Shown here piece by piece: positions 37,832 through 49,754 of a stretch of 64,000 bases of DNA. This DNA comes from Microplitis mediator (taxonomy: Eukaryota; Arthropoda; Insecta; Hymenoptera; Braconidae), in assembly GCF_029852145.1 (NCBI RefSeq), contig NC_079979.1, positions 11,014,642 to 11,078,641 on the forward strand, given 5' to 3'. How positions within the stretch are numbered: position 1 is the stretch's first letter; every line of letters starts with the position of its first letter. The notes under the pieces are model-generated. The model saw only the letters and a program-made list of their open reading frames with translations. It did no database searches and was not told where the DNA came from. The position numbers and the translations under genes are program-made.

Positions 37832-39375
37832 CCTAGTGAACACATCAACGTAACAGGGATGTCACATTTATAGAATGAAAACTTCCGGTTACGTAAAATC
37901 GTAAGTCACATGTACATCACATCTTCATAACATGTATATCACAATTTCACACTCATTTACGTAACATTGTTACGTAACATAATGAACGTAAATGTGATGT
38001 TAATGTGACGTACATGTTACATTGGTGATATAACTGTGATGTTATTTGAATATCATGTTTACTTAACATAGAAGTCATGAAAAAATACAAATTTTACGTT
38101 AAGGTTATATAACAGTGACCTCTAAGTGACATCATTTTCTATTAAATTGTACAAAGCACTATTGTGTGCTAGAAATTATAATTGCTATATTAAAAAAAAA
38201 AAAAATTCATAAAGAAAAAATATAAGAGATATTACTATGTGATTTATTAGCTGAAAAACATACATACTTTTTTTTATACGAAAGTACATTTTTTTTAATA
38301 AATATTTTAAAATCTCCAAGTTCTTACTTTTGTTTATTTTTCTCGATACTGAAATATTATTTTTTTTTTTATTATCGTCCCATATGGGTCGATATCAGAC
38401 AAAAATGTATCCGTTGGACTGGTTACCTCGAATATGCATTCGACTGGGGGATGAAAGGTGGATCATATGTATCCTTGGAGGAACAATTTGCGCGCCCATG
38501 AATATCTTAACGGTGGATTCCTGAACTAACAAATATTTATTGTGCAGCGACTGCATGTTCTCACGTCAGACACCTTATTAATTTTTCCGCCTGCTTGTAA
38601 ATAATTATTTTTATTGTTATTTATTTGTATTTAATTTAATAAAAAAGAATAATAACAATAAAAATTAGAAAAACCAAATAAAATGTCTAATCATAAAATA
38701 AATATATTAATAACAATAAAAATAATTATTTTAATTATTTATAAGTAAATGAAAATACAGATGTAAATTTATATAAATAAAAAAAAAGGGTACTCCGCCG
38801 ATTCGACATAAAACTCAGTGGGTTTCAATATCAAATATTATTTTTTACATAAATTTAATGTAAAAATATTAATTATAACAAATATAGAATTTTTATGCAT
38901 AACCCTTTCTATCGCAATGCCGTCAAAATACATACATCATTTTAAAGTAAAATTTTTTACATAAATGTGATGAAATGTTTCGATGTAAAATAAATATAAC
39001 TATTTTTTATGTAAGAGTGCTGTAACAATATGAACATATCCGAAACATTACATTGTGATGTGAATGTGACGATAAAATAGAATCACCAAGATTATGTCAC
39101 TTATAAGTCGATTTTGTTTCGTAAATCCGAGGTAATATCTAGAATGTAAAGCTAACGTTAGTATGTGATATAAATATAACGTCACATTTAGGTCACCAAT
39201 GTGATATTACTCGGTCAGTAACATGCATGTAATCGTAATGTCACATTTACGTCACAAATTTGACGTACCATTTACATTACAATTTATATCATCAGAATGT
39301 AAAATTTACGTTGTATTTGTTACGTTACATGTTCTCTAGATGTGATATCACTGTTACGTTGGTGTGTTCACTGGG
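37832..39375. mobile_element. Element O (CCTAGTGAACAC..GTGTTCACTGGG)
   Basis: Ends 'cctagtgaacacatcaacgt' and 'acgttggtgtgttcactggg', with AT on both sides (37830-37831 and 39376-39377). The interior is dominated by 'gtaacatgtatatcac' and 'gtgatgttaatgtgacgt' words in both orientations. A distinct stretch at about 38370-38600 is less repetitive. Confidence 0.75.
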
Positions 39376-40189
39376 ATATACTATTTCAAAAATATTTACT
39401 GACAATTGAGTAGGATTAGTATTTTCGTACATTCAGCTAATTGCCGCGATACAGTCTAAAATTTCAATATCTAAAATGTAAAACTTACAAATTTAAATGC
39501 AAGTGATTTCATGGAATTGAAACACAAATTTTCAATTTTCAACCTTTAATAAATGGTTGTCAAACTGCAAAAGTTAGAATAGTAAATTTTTAATTTTATG
39601 AAACTTATTAACGATGTTTTAAAATGTAGTTTTGCTTTTTTTACATTTTAAATAGTAAAAGTTCATAATTGATAAGGCATTGATGATACTTGATATAGAA
39701 ATTTTAAAAATTACAGTGTGAGATGTAATAGTTCCATTTTCTACATTAAGGTTCATAATTGAATGCCCGCGCTGTAAATCTTCTCGAACCACTCAACAAA
39801 GTTTCTTATTTGATACTTTAATTTTTACACAACGGCTAAACTGTAATTTTTACAGTTTTAAATAGGAATAAATTACTTTTAAAGAAAAGAACTTTCTGTG
39901 AGCAAACCCGAGTCTAAAAATCTACCCTCATTTCAGCCGCCTAAACTTCACAACTAGTGAGGCTTAGGCGGTTGAAATGAAGTTCAAATCTGAACTCATC
40001 AAATGTAATTTTCAACCTCATTTCAACCTCCATGCTACATTTTTTTCCCTTTCTGCAGGTAAGAGGTTGAATTGAGGTTCAAATATAATCTCAATTCAAC
40101 ATCTTCAACCTCAAGGTCGAGATGGCTTTGAGGTTGAAATGAGGTTATTTCAACCTCATTTCGACTTTATAAACCTCTATCACAAATAT

Positions 40190-40450
40190 CAAATGACCTT
40201 TAGCTTGCTCTTCATAATAGGTACGATTAATTAATTTATTGATAATGATTAACTTGGCTGTTTTTACAGATGAATAAAAAATATCAGTCTATATTTTAAC
40301 GAAAATTAATTAAACTAATATATTTGTAAGAAAATAAACTGATATTTTTTATTTATCTGTGAAAAACAGTAAAGTTTATCACTATCAATAAATTAATTAA
40401 TCTTACCTATTATGAACAGCAAGCTAAAGGTCATTTGATATTTGTAATAG
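40190..40450. repeat. Palindrome of about 260 bp
   Basis: 'aaatgacctttagcttgctc' pairs with the inverted 'agcaagctaaaggtcattt'. The arms continue through 'taggtacgattaattaattt' and 'gatattttttatt'. Confidence 0.75.
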
Positions 40451-41445
40451 ATATTTAAACATCCAATCTTACCATATTATCGAGTTATAGGATATAAAAA
40501 TTATAGGAAATAATTGAATAATTAAAAATGACATTCCCGAAAAAATCTTCACTTGTTTATTTTTATTAATTCAATATTATCTGATGCTAAAACATAAAAA
40601 TTAGTACAGTAACAAATTACATCAAATAGTTGAAAAAATCCTGTATACACACATAAATAATAATAATTATCATTCCTTAAGTACGATCAATATTTATTGG
40701 TATTATTATTATTATTGTTATTATTTGCAATATTACTAGTTTCATTATTATCCAAATTAGTTGATCGGGTCAAAGATCCAATGATTAAAGGTGATTCTGC
40801 AATCACTCGAGCAACTGTCTAAGCTGAATTTTTCAACGATGTTTTTTTTTTTTTTTTTTTTTTTTTGTAGCATTAGTCTTCTGGTATTTAATAATATCAC
40901 TCGAAAAATTTTTTGATCCAAAGTCTCTAATGTTTCCATTGGTGTCAATCAACATTCAAAAGCTCAAGATTTTTCTGATCACCTGAAGAATTAATAATAC
41001 CATTAATAATCACGAGCGTGAAAGTAGATGATTAGTGAATTAGCAGACAACTAATTTTTGAAACTTTTTGGATATTTTTTAATCAAATAGTTTAGAAAAA
41101 AATCTAAAAAATTTCACAGGAAAAGTTTTTGAAATTTTACATATGCAAAATAAAAAAAAAATTTTTATATTATTATTTTCATAACATGTAAATTATCTGA
41201 TTAAACAAAACGACTCACTCAATATTGAATGTATATCTATATAGTAGTAGAATTAAATCGTTTTGAATTGTTTTTGATCGTTTCCAATGATTTTGAATCG
41301 TTTCCTTCAACCAGGACTGTTTTTTATACATTATGAAAATAAAATTATTTTTATAAACATTTTTTGCAATAAAATTAAAAGATCTCATATTTAGTGAGAA
41401 AAATAATAGAATTAACTTTGCAAAAAATCATTTGCTATACAGATA

Positions 41446-43257
41446 CCCTGTGGAAAAGATCTTATAAAATCTCATAAAAAAAATTGGCTATGAGAAAACG
41501 ATCAGTATTTGTCCACGAAAAATCTCAAAAATTCTTATACAATTATTTTCTCATAGATGGTGCATCAAAAAAATTTTTTCCTTAAAATTCTCATATAAAT
41601 TATCAGAATCTATAAGAAACAGAAGCTGTAATATTGTGATTATAAGTATTTATAAGTTTTCGAAAAATGTAAAGTTTACAATTGAGTAGATTTTGGAAAT
41701 GAATAAGATTGTATGAGACGATTTCTGAAGTATTGATTAAGGTTTATATGCTAAATTATTGAATTTTTTAGCATGAATTCAAAAAGTTTCTATTATGCAT
41801 ACTCAAGAATATTTGTATGAGTATTTCCGCGGAAAATCTTTAGCAATCTATTCACGAAAAATCTATGAAATTGAGTCCGTTTATTTATTCATCAAAAATT
41901 ACTCAAGTAAACATTAATATTAAATATTAAAGTCATGATGTATTATGGGATATACCATAGTACAACCTAAACAGATACTTGTTGGTCTGTCAAATGACAG
42001 AGGAGTACTCGAATAAAATCGTATTGAAATTTGGAATATAACACTTCTGAAATAAATGTCTTACCAGGGACACTCCAAATCGTAGGCGCGATCTCGTGGC
42101 GAGCACCGAACTACTCCCGCTGCTGCTGCCTAGCACCGGTGACTTTCCCTTTCTCCATATCGATCTTTTCTCCCGAGAAATTTTTTCTCTTGGCTTAAGC
42201 AACTTTTGTGATTTTGGTCGGAGAATACAAAAAAACTTGCGTGAAAAGAATAGTACTTGTTCCGAGAAATTTTATTCTGTTTAACCAAAAAAATGCAATA
42301 TCGCTACAAAAAAATAATGTATCTTGCACCAAAAAAAAAAAAAAAAATGGGGCAAGATACATTACTGGGTTTGTAAAAAATCACATAAAAACTTATATTT
42401 TCACTCATCTCCGAACAGTTAAAATATTTAAAGTACAAGAAATAGTGATAATATTAGTATTTTTGGTGTAAATTCTTATAAAAAAAAAATGAAGTCAAGC
42501 AATTATTTTTGAATGAATCTGATAAAATTAATATTTTATGTGAATGGAAATTATTTATAAAATCTCATAAGTACTCCATAATATTTTATAAGTAATAGCC
42601 TTCTAACTAAAACTTACAAAAACTCATAAATCACATAGCTTTTAAATTAAAATTAAATCTTTTAAGTTTTTACAAGTTAATTCGATTATAGATTTTCTTA
42701 CTAATTCTCATAAAATTGTTATGAGAAAAAGGTCTGCATTTGTCCATGTGATTCCTAATTCAGTCTCATAAAATTTCGAAGAAATACATGTTAAATATTT
42801 TCTCATAAAATATGATAAATATTTTATGATATTCAATAAGATATTATCTCCTAGGATAACTCTTACTAAAACTTATAAATTCTGAAAATTTTGTATAAAA
42901 AAATAATCTTATTGAGATTTTGTAAGTATTATAACATCGGAATTCGCCTGATCAATTCTTATTGAAAATACATTAGAATAAACTGTAACAATCTTATAGA
43001 AATGAAAGTACTTATTCAATCTCATAATCGTTGGCGGAATTCGAGTCACAAAATCTCATAAATTAAAAAATCTTACTCATTCTTTTAAAAATCTAGTACG
43101 GAAATCATCATAGGAAAACATCAAAAGCTTTGACTCATAGATTCTCATAAAAATTCGTATGAGAATTTTTTTAAATCTCATAGATATTTTCGAAGCTCAT
43201 AGATTCTCATAAAAAATATTCAATATCTTATCAGAATTTATGAGAGCTTTTCCACAG

Positions 43258-43259
<2 letters not shown>
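41446..43259. mobile_element. Element F2, inverted copy of F1 without H
   Basis: Ends 'ccctgtggaaaagatctt' and 'gagagcttttccacaggg', with TA on both sides. Its interior is the reverse complement of F1, including the family E core and 'gcaagatacatt' hairpin, but the H insertion is absent. It is a clean empty-site reference. Confidence 0.8.
41930..42300 (-). repeat. Family E core within F2
   Basis: 'gcgcgatctcgtggcgagca', 'ccgaactactcccgctgctg' and 'tagcaccggtgactttccct', with 'tgtcaaatgacagaggagta' on its left. Nearly identical to the copy in F1. Confidence 0.7.

Positions 43260-43294
<35 letters not shown>
43260..43294. repeat. (TA)n microsatellite
   Basis: TA run at the right end of F2. 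Confidence 0.9.
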
Positions 43295-43301
<7 letters not shown>

Positions 43302-44589
43302 TAACGGTGAATTTTAAATGCTTTTTTCGAATTAAAAACACATACTCTGATTAGTTATTAGTAACTTCAAATCAAAAGATCGAGAAAATTCGAGAAAACA
43401 ATACTTGATTCTAACCTCAAAAATTTAATTTTATTGCAAACATAATTTTTCTTTTTTTATATATTTGATAATACTGATTTCTTATACAGCATATTGTGAA
43501 ATTAATAAATTACTTACAGTTTAAGGTTAAAACTCGGATTATCCTTTTAATACTGATATTTTTTTCTTTTTTTTTTTTTTCCATTTTTGTATTGTAAGCA
43601 ACGTCTACTTTTTGTTTCGTTTTAGATAACTTCAAATTAACGTAAAGGTAGGAGTTGTTTTGGATATTTTGCACAATATTATTTGTATTCATTAAAATAT
43701 TCATTGGGCGTCACTTTCAATCATATTTTATTTTACGTCTTGATCTTGTAAACACCGGAAACTAATGCGCCACATGTGGCGACTTGGGGCACTAATTTCT
43801 TCGCCTTTACCTATATTATTGTCTTATGAAACCTATTAGTTTCAATAATAATAATATTAATAATAATAATAATACGATTTGTTGTGAGGTTATTCAGGTT
43901 GAAATGATGTTGAGAAATGTATAAAAAATAAAAAATAAAAAATAAAACAAGATTGAAATGATAAGGTTATCGAAGTTCAGTTGAGGTTCTATGAGGATAT
44001 TGAAGTTGAAATTAGGTTCAATATTAGACTCAGGCAAGTTATACAGGTTCATTTGAGGTTTCAATGCGGTTACGGAGGTTCAGTGAATGTTCTGTGAAGT
44101 TTCTGAGGTTGAAATGAGGGTGAATTTTTCGACTCGGGAAAGGTAATAATCATTTTACATTTTGCTGTGTTCGATTTACATTTTCAAACTGTAAATATTA
44201 CTGCTTAATTTGTAATTAATTTTTTACAGGATAAAATTTAAAAATTATAGTATACATTTCAACTTTTGTAATTTTTAATATGACGGGCTTGTTTTTACAT
44301 TTTATTCTGTAACTATTCTAGTTTTCTTTTTTCCGTGTACCGATTAATTATTGTGTTTTGTTCAATATACGACCGATTATTTTATATTAATTCTGATCAA
44401 TTATTTTATCGTAATCTTAAGTGCCTGACCTTTCCCCGATCTGCCACCCTGAGCCGACATTTCAATAATTGTTTATTTGGTGATTATAAAATCACCTGGC
44501 ACCCACTTAATAATTTTTGAACAAGGTTGCCAAAAAAAAAGTGTATTTGGACTTCACGCCGGTAGATCCCCGGTGGTAAAAAATCCGTT

Positions 44590-44592
<3 letters not shown>

Positions 44593-44641
<49 letters not shown>
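44593..44641. repeat. (TA)n microsatellite
   Basis: TA run touching the end of the split LTR-like repeat. Confidence 0.9.
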
Positions 44642-44643
<2 letters not shown>

Positions 44644-44671
44644 AACTGTTGACTTAAAAACTATCTTTTTT

Positions 44672-44755
44672 TTCTGACCACTGTGGGATTCGAACCCACG
44701 CCTTGCGAATATTCCAGTTCGAGTGCAAGCATACTAACCACTCGGCTACAAGTAT
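44672..44755 (-). other. tRNA-like sequence (Ser-like arms), probably pseudo
   Basis: On the minus strand: A-box-like 'tagccgagtggttag', a perfect T arm 'gtggg' / 'cccac' around 'ttcgaat', and a stem 'cttgc' / 'gcaag' enclosing an 18-base loop where an anticodon loop, possibly with an intron, would lie. The acceptor stem has two mismatches. It may be a decayed tRNA gene or the head of a SINE. Confidence 0.35.
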
Positions 44756-44759
44756 CATT

Positions 44760-45570
44760 CCAATATCTCGAGGTAGATGCTAAATATAAATAAAATACAA
44801 CACACTCGATATTATATCTCACGTATTGAAAGTTACAATGCCAAATAGTAATTTTTACCCGCTAAGTAGCAATTCACGTTATCGATGTTTTAAAAACTGC
44901 AATGCCTCAAGAAAATTTCATTTGATATTATAATTTTTAGAATACTCGAGGTTTTTTACAATGTTTTCAGTAATAGTTCTAAAATCTTACGATATAAAAT
45001 TAATAATCTTACAAATTGTACTAATCGGGATATAAATGAATAATTTTTGCGAAATTCTTGTAAGCATAACTTGAGTCATGAGTGACTTTTCTGTTGTTTC
45101 CAAATAAAAATCACTATTTACTCTATACTAATATTTTTTACTTTATCTATAGATAGTATACTGAATTTCATAGAATAGATAAAAATAAATATATGTTTTA
45201 TAGTAATTTATTCTTAATGAATTGTAATATTCAACTTCTACTCTTACAAATATTTTTAACTCAGAACTGTAATATTATCTAAGAGATTTTTGAATATTGT
45301 TATTTCCCGAATGATCGTTGTAAAATAATTATGGATTTTTACCATTCGTTATTCAATTTCTACTAATCTGCATTATAATTTTTACAAATCGTAAAATTTA
45401 CAATACTGATTGTAAGAATCAACAAAAAAATAGAATTTTCCATTAATAATAGTAATTTTTGGTTTGGATTGAAAATTTCTCTTCGGAAAGTATTTTTATT
45501 TGACGACTATAATTATTAAATCATTTTGAGCTGCGTTTTTTTTTCGTGTGATATTTCGAATTTCCATAAT
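44760..45570. other. AT-rich sequence, no gene seen
   Basis: Intronic AT-rich DNA with 'attgtaa' and 'ttacaat' words in both orientations, similar to 53560-53900 and 59940-60090. No coding signal. Confidence 0.4.
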
Positions 45571-45690
45571 TTAAAATAAGCCGCAACTTTTTTTACTCGA
45601 AGAGCTCTCAAATGCACTCACGATACTGTTTTCGAGCTCACGGAGCTCGAAAACAACAATAAGTTTTAGGGCTGGCCCGCAGGGTCATCC
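45570..45690 (+). repeat. Family C end fragment
   Basis: 'cgagctcacggagctcgaaa' and 'ggctggcccgcagggtcat', the right end of family C, lying about 75 bp upstream of the exon at 45763. Confidence 0.6.
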
Positions 45691-45762
45691 GTTTTTCAGA
45701 AATTTTTGAATATATAATTTTAATAAGTTACTTTCTTCACTGTTATTTTTTTTTTTTTGCAG

Positions 45763-45909
45763 ATCGAACTTAAGAAAAAATTATTTTATTATCAAGTGAG
45801 AAAATTACGGGTCAATCACTCACGTTCTGTATGGAATAAACTGGAATTTAATAGCCTTTTGCCAGAATTATTATTCAAAGCAGCTTATTTTACTTATCAA
45901 GCAAAGTGA
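45763..45909 (+). CDS. Probable last exon of the small spliced gene
   Basis: A long pyrimidine tract and 'tgcag' precede 45763. The frame IELKKKLFYYQVRKLRV... stays open for 48 codons, ending FKAAYFTYQAK and TGA at 45907-45909. It is phase 0, which fits the phase-0 donor at 4990, and has the same lysine- and leucine-rich character as exons 1-2. A poly(A) signal follows at 45952. The alternative is that this exon belongs to another gene whose upstream exons I failed to find. The family is not recognised; the segment looks helical and basic. Confidence 0.5.
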   Translation: MELKKKLFYYQVRKLRVNHSRSVWNKLEFNSLLPELLFKAAYFTYQAK

Positions 45910-45951
45910 AGAAACCAATAGATTTATGTTTAAGCTGTGTTATCGTTAATC

Positions 45952-45957
45952 AATAAA
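45952..45957 (+). terminator. Poly(A) signal AATAAA
   Basis: AATAAA 43 bp after the TGA of the exon at 45763-45909, just before the TSD of a SINE insertion. Confidence 0.6.
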
Positions 45958-45983
45958 AAATTTAAATAATAAGTTTATTATTT

Positions 45984-46427
45984 TTTTTTTTTTTATTATT
46001 GTTAACAGTGTATAGCATATTTATGCCTTTTACACTTCTTGCCTTTAATCGCAATCGCTACCTTTTTCTATTCCCTCCTCTTTTTCATGCGGCTGTGGAC
46101 CGACTTGTGCTTCTGTACTGCATCATTACGTGATGCCCTATACCCCACCTTTTTGCCGTGGGAGTATAGCGGCAAAGGGAAACCACAGAGAAAACCTTTT
46201 GCCAGTACAGCTGTCATTTTTCGGAGCAGGTGAAGTTCCAGTGATCGATAAAATTCCCATTTTACCGATCACTGGCTCTTCAGTCCGCGCCTAGCGCGCA
46301 GAGACGTCCGATCAAGCTCAATGCATGGCTAAGCGGTCACCCAGCCAAACAGTAACCACGCTCGGTGCTGCTTAACTTTGATGATCGCCCGAGCCACACA
46401 TGAACCGATCGGCTGCCTCTGCCCCCT
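45984..46427 (-). mobile_element. 5S rRNA-derived SINE
   Basis: Flanked by a 19-bp direct repeat 'aataataagtttattattt' (45965-45983 and 46428-46446). On the minus strand the head (46427 down to about 46285) resembles 5S rRNA, including 'aagttaagcagcaccgagcg' and 'tggctgggtgacc', the A- and C-box regions of the internal promoter. An unrelated body follows, with an A-rich tail at the plus-strand T run at 45984-45995. The head is too diverged from 5S rRNA to be a working rRNA gene. The frame at 46039-46233 is not a gene. Confidence 0.8.
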
Positions 46428-46447
46428 AATAATAAGTTTATTATTTA

Positions 46448-47500
46448 TTTGTCACCCAGTTATTTGAAAACTGTTTTGTAACACTATTTTTCATCAGAGA
46501 TTCAATTGGAAAATCATGAAATTTTAATAAACCATGAAGAACCTACCCAAACAAACAAAGATATTAATAATCGAAACTTGTATATAAAAGTAAGAAACCC
46601 TAGACGGGTTTTGACTTCCAGTTAATAATATTAAAAATTGTAGAAAAATAAGAAAGTTACCACTCTTTCCTTAATGTTTTAAGATTTTATCCAGTGATTA
46701 AAGTCATAATAGAAAGTTAGCGATTTTTACCATTAACGCAAATGGCCATTAATCAAATAAATACAATAATTTTTACAATCCCACACAGAAAAAAAAAATT
46801 TGGAAAATCTAAACGTGCACGTCTCGAACGCTCATATTATAATAAAATTAATTATTAATGTTTTTTCTTTATTACAAAATTTTTTAATAAACATCTAGAC
46901 ATTCCTTATTTTTTTTTTTTTTAATTTAGTTAATTGGATAACAGTTGGCAAGTCGATTTGTCACACGATATAATAAAAAAAAAAAAAAATTATTTGATGG
47001 TAAAGTGGAGCCTTACAATATCAACAAAGTTTCATGAAAATCATACCTACTTATATTTGTGGGGGGAAAATGGCGGATTAAGCATTAGTAAACATAATCA
47101 GTTTTCAGTTTTTAATTGATAATAAATGAACGAGAAGGACTACAGTAGTAATATTTAAAAGGCTTCTAGTCTACTAAAATCTGAAGCTATTGAAAAAACA
47201 ATTGGACTGATTAATTTAGTTTTTCGAGAGATATCTTGCTCACACACGGACATCCCAATTGACGTCCAACTAGTCTCATGTTAAATAATTTTTTTCTCAT
47301 TATAGTGTAGCTGAATGAAATTTTTAATTAAATCCAAATTATTCTTTAGAATTTTCTCTAGACATTGGTGTACTTTTTTTTCCACAGAGGTGATTTATGA
47401 AATTAGCAGAAATGATTAAAGGTAGGAAAATCCCGTTTTCACGAAAAGTCGATTATAGAGCACAACCTCTCCCGCTATCGCGTCCGAGGCGTGCAATATA
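46448..47500. other. AT-rich sequence downstream of the small gene
   Basis: No repeat boundary or gene that I can support; 'cccacacagaaaaaaaa' near 46785 resembles family E termini. Confidence 0.4.
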
Positions 47501-47507
47501 TAGTTGT

Positions 47508-47668
47508 CCCGATGAAAACTTGGGATGTTTTTCCCATCAGTTTCTTCCTCCACCACTACAATGTTAGAATGGGCGCATGCGTAAATTAAATGTGCGCATG
47601 TGCCAAACCAACTTTTGAAGGGTGGGGGAAGAAATCGTGGTGGGAAAAAATCCCAAGCTTTCATCGGG
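47508..47668. mobile_element. Short MITE with ends gtCCCGATGAAA
   Basis: 'cccgatgaaaacttgggatg' on the left pairs with 'atcccaagctttcatcggg' on the right; the repeat extends outward to 'tatagt'. It shares 'cccgatgaaa' with family K, whose copy starts 76 bp further on. Confidence 0.65.
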
Positions 47669-48052
47669 ACGACTATAGTATAAATTTTACCTTGCAACTG
47701 CACCGAACGAAAGGTTATCTTGGTTCAAAAAGAATTATCTTGACCCGATGAAAAAAGATTTTATACAATCGTATAAAATTATATACAAAAAATGGCCCGA
47801 TCCAATTGTATACAACTGTATAGAAATTGTATACAACTGTATAGAAATTGTATGCAACTGTATACAAATTGTATACAAGTCTATATAATTATATACAATT
47901 TTATACAAATTATATACAATTCTATATAATTGCAATATATAGAATTGTACACTTATCCAAAAAATTAAAGGAACAAAAAAATTTTATAAATTTTTTAGTG
48001 ATTTTTGGAAGGCTGTATTTTCGTGAAAAATGATCGTATCAAAAAAACAAAA

Positions 48053-49754
48053 AATCGGTCTGTCAGTTGACCCTGCGGGCCAGCCCCAAAACTTCCCGCT
48101 GTTTCCGAGCTCGCTGAGCTCGAAAACATTATTGTGAATATATTTTCGAGCTCTTCGAGCTCGCAATTACTTGTGTATGCCATTGTTTTGTAAAAAACCA
48201 TTTTTTAGCATTTCTTTCTTCCACGATATCTCGCGAACGAATTAACCGATTTTGATGGTTGAGGTGGCAATCGACGCGTTTTATCAAGTTCTAAAGCTGG
48301 TCGAATTTTGAAATTGATTTATTCAGCCGTTTTTGAGAAATTTCAAAAAAACCAAGGAAAAAATTTTTTTTGAATTCTTTCGTCAACGGTTTCTCTTGAA
48401 CGAATGAACCGATTTTGATGGTTGAGGTGGCATTCAACGCGGCTTATAGAGTTTTAGAGCTGATTAGATTTTGGAATAAATCCATCGAGCAAATAAAAAG
48501 TTATCCAAATAAAACATTTTCGAAAAAATTTTATTTTTGAAATATCTCTGAACGCACCCTACCGATTAAGTTCAAATTTATACGGCCTCAAGACATTAAC
48601 AAGCCGCGTCGAATGACACCTCAACGATCAAAATCGGTTCATCCGTTCAAGAGTTATGAATATTTACATACATACATACGTACGTACGTACGTACGTACA
48701 CTAGGGTGGCGCAAAAAAACCGACTATTTTTTTTTTTTCAATCTCGCATGAAAATTTGTTGGTTTACGATGTTTTAAGAAGCCTCTCCACAAATCAGCTC
48801 GATAAAAAATTTTTAAGAGGTCGCTCACGAATTTTGAAAATATCGAAAATGATCGAAATTAGGATTTTTATTTAAAAAATTTTTTTTTTCTCGTGGCAGC
48901 AATAGTTTATATTTGTAAAATCATGACTATGCTGAAAATTTCAGCCCAAAATTTAAATATTTAAACGGCGCTCAAGAATTTTGAATGTTTCCGAGCGCAG
49001 TCTCTTGGACATTTTTGAGCGACCCTTAAATATTAATAATAAAGCTTCTCGATTTTTTCACCATCAATTTGCATGACAATGAATGAAAATATAACCCGAG
49101 AAATAGAAATAATAAGTTATTTACATACTTTTTTATTTTTTAATCCAATTTGTAGGTTTTTTCGCTTATTCAAAACTGACCGAATTTCATTGTTTAAGAC
49201 TGTTCTGTATATTTTTGGGTATGCAAAAGTTATATTTAAGTGAAATGACAACAATTGAGTTATAAAAACTAATTCAAACTATTAATTACATATTATCAGT
49301 AAATATTCGAAATTCTTGAGCGCCGTTTAAATATTTATATTTTGGGCTGAAATTTTCAGCATAGTCATGATTTTACAAATATAAACTATTGCTGCCACGA
49401 GAAAAAAAAAATTTTTTAAATAAAAATCCTAATTTCGATCATTTTCGATATTTTCAAAATTCGTGAGCGACCTCTTAAAAATTTTTTATCGAGCTGATTT
49501 GTGGAGAGGCTTCTTAAAACATCGTAAACCAACAAATTTTCATGCGAGATTGAAAAAAAAAAAATAGTCGGTTTTTTTGCGCCACCCTAACGTACACACA
49601 TACATACACTCGGACATCATCGTGAAATTAGTCAGGATAGCTTCCTAGGACCTCGAAACGTCGACATCTGATGGAAATTCGATTTTCGTAAATCGGACCG
49701 AAACCAATAACTTCCCGAATTTTTGAAAATTTACAATTTTCTTAGCGGGAAGTT
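48053..49754 (-). mobile_element. Family C copy interrupted by MITE M
   Basis: Starts 'atcggtctgtcagttgaccc' and ends 'cttagcgggaagtt' followed by an A run, the reverse of the copy at 15128-15911. The MITE M sits in its 'acgtacgt' microsatellite at 48704. Confidence 0.75.
48704..49587. mobile_element. MITE M (GGGTGGCGCAAAAAAACC ends)
   Basis: 'gggtggcgcaaaaaaaccga' pairs with the inverted right end, with TA on both sides (48702-48703 and 49588-49589). Arms of about 300 bp surround a non-palindromic centre. No coding sequence. Confidence 0.85.

Larger units (their letters stand above)
39907..44138. mobile_element. Element D (CCCGAGTC..GACTCGGG), with F2 nested
   Basis: Ends 'cccgagtctaaaaatctacc' and 'gaatttttcgactcggg', with AA on both sides. 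'tgaggttgaaatgagg' words fill both sub-terminal zones (39940-40190 and 43880-44125). The centre holds a 260-bp palindrome and F2 (41446-43259). No coding sequence. Confidence 0.75.

Noticed and set aside
46285..46427. Functional 5S rRNA gene
   Set aside because: Only the promoter-like core resembles 5S rRNA; the ends diverge and it is attached to a SINE body with target duplications.
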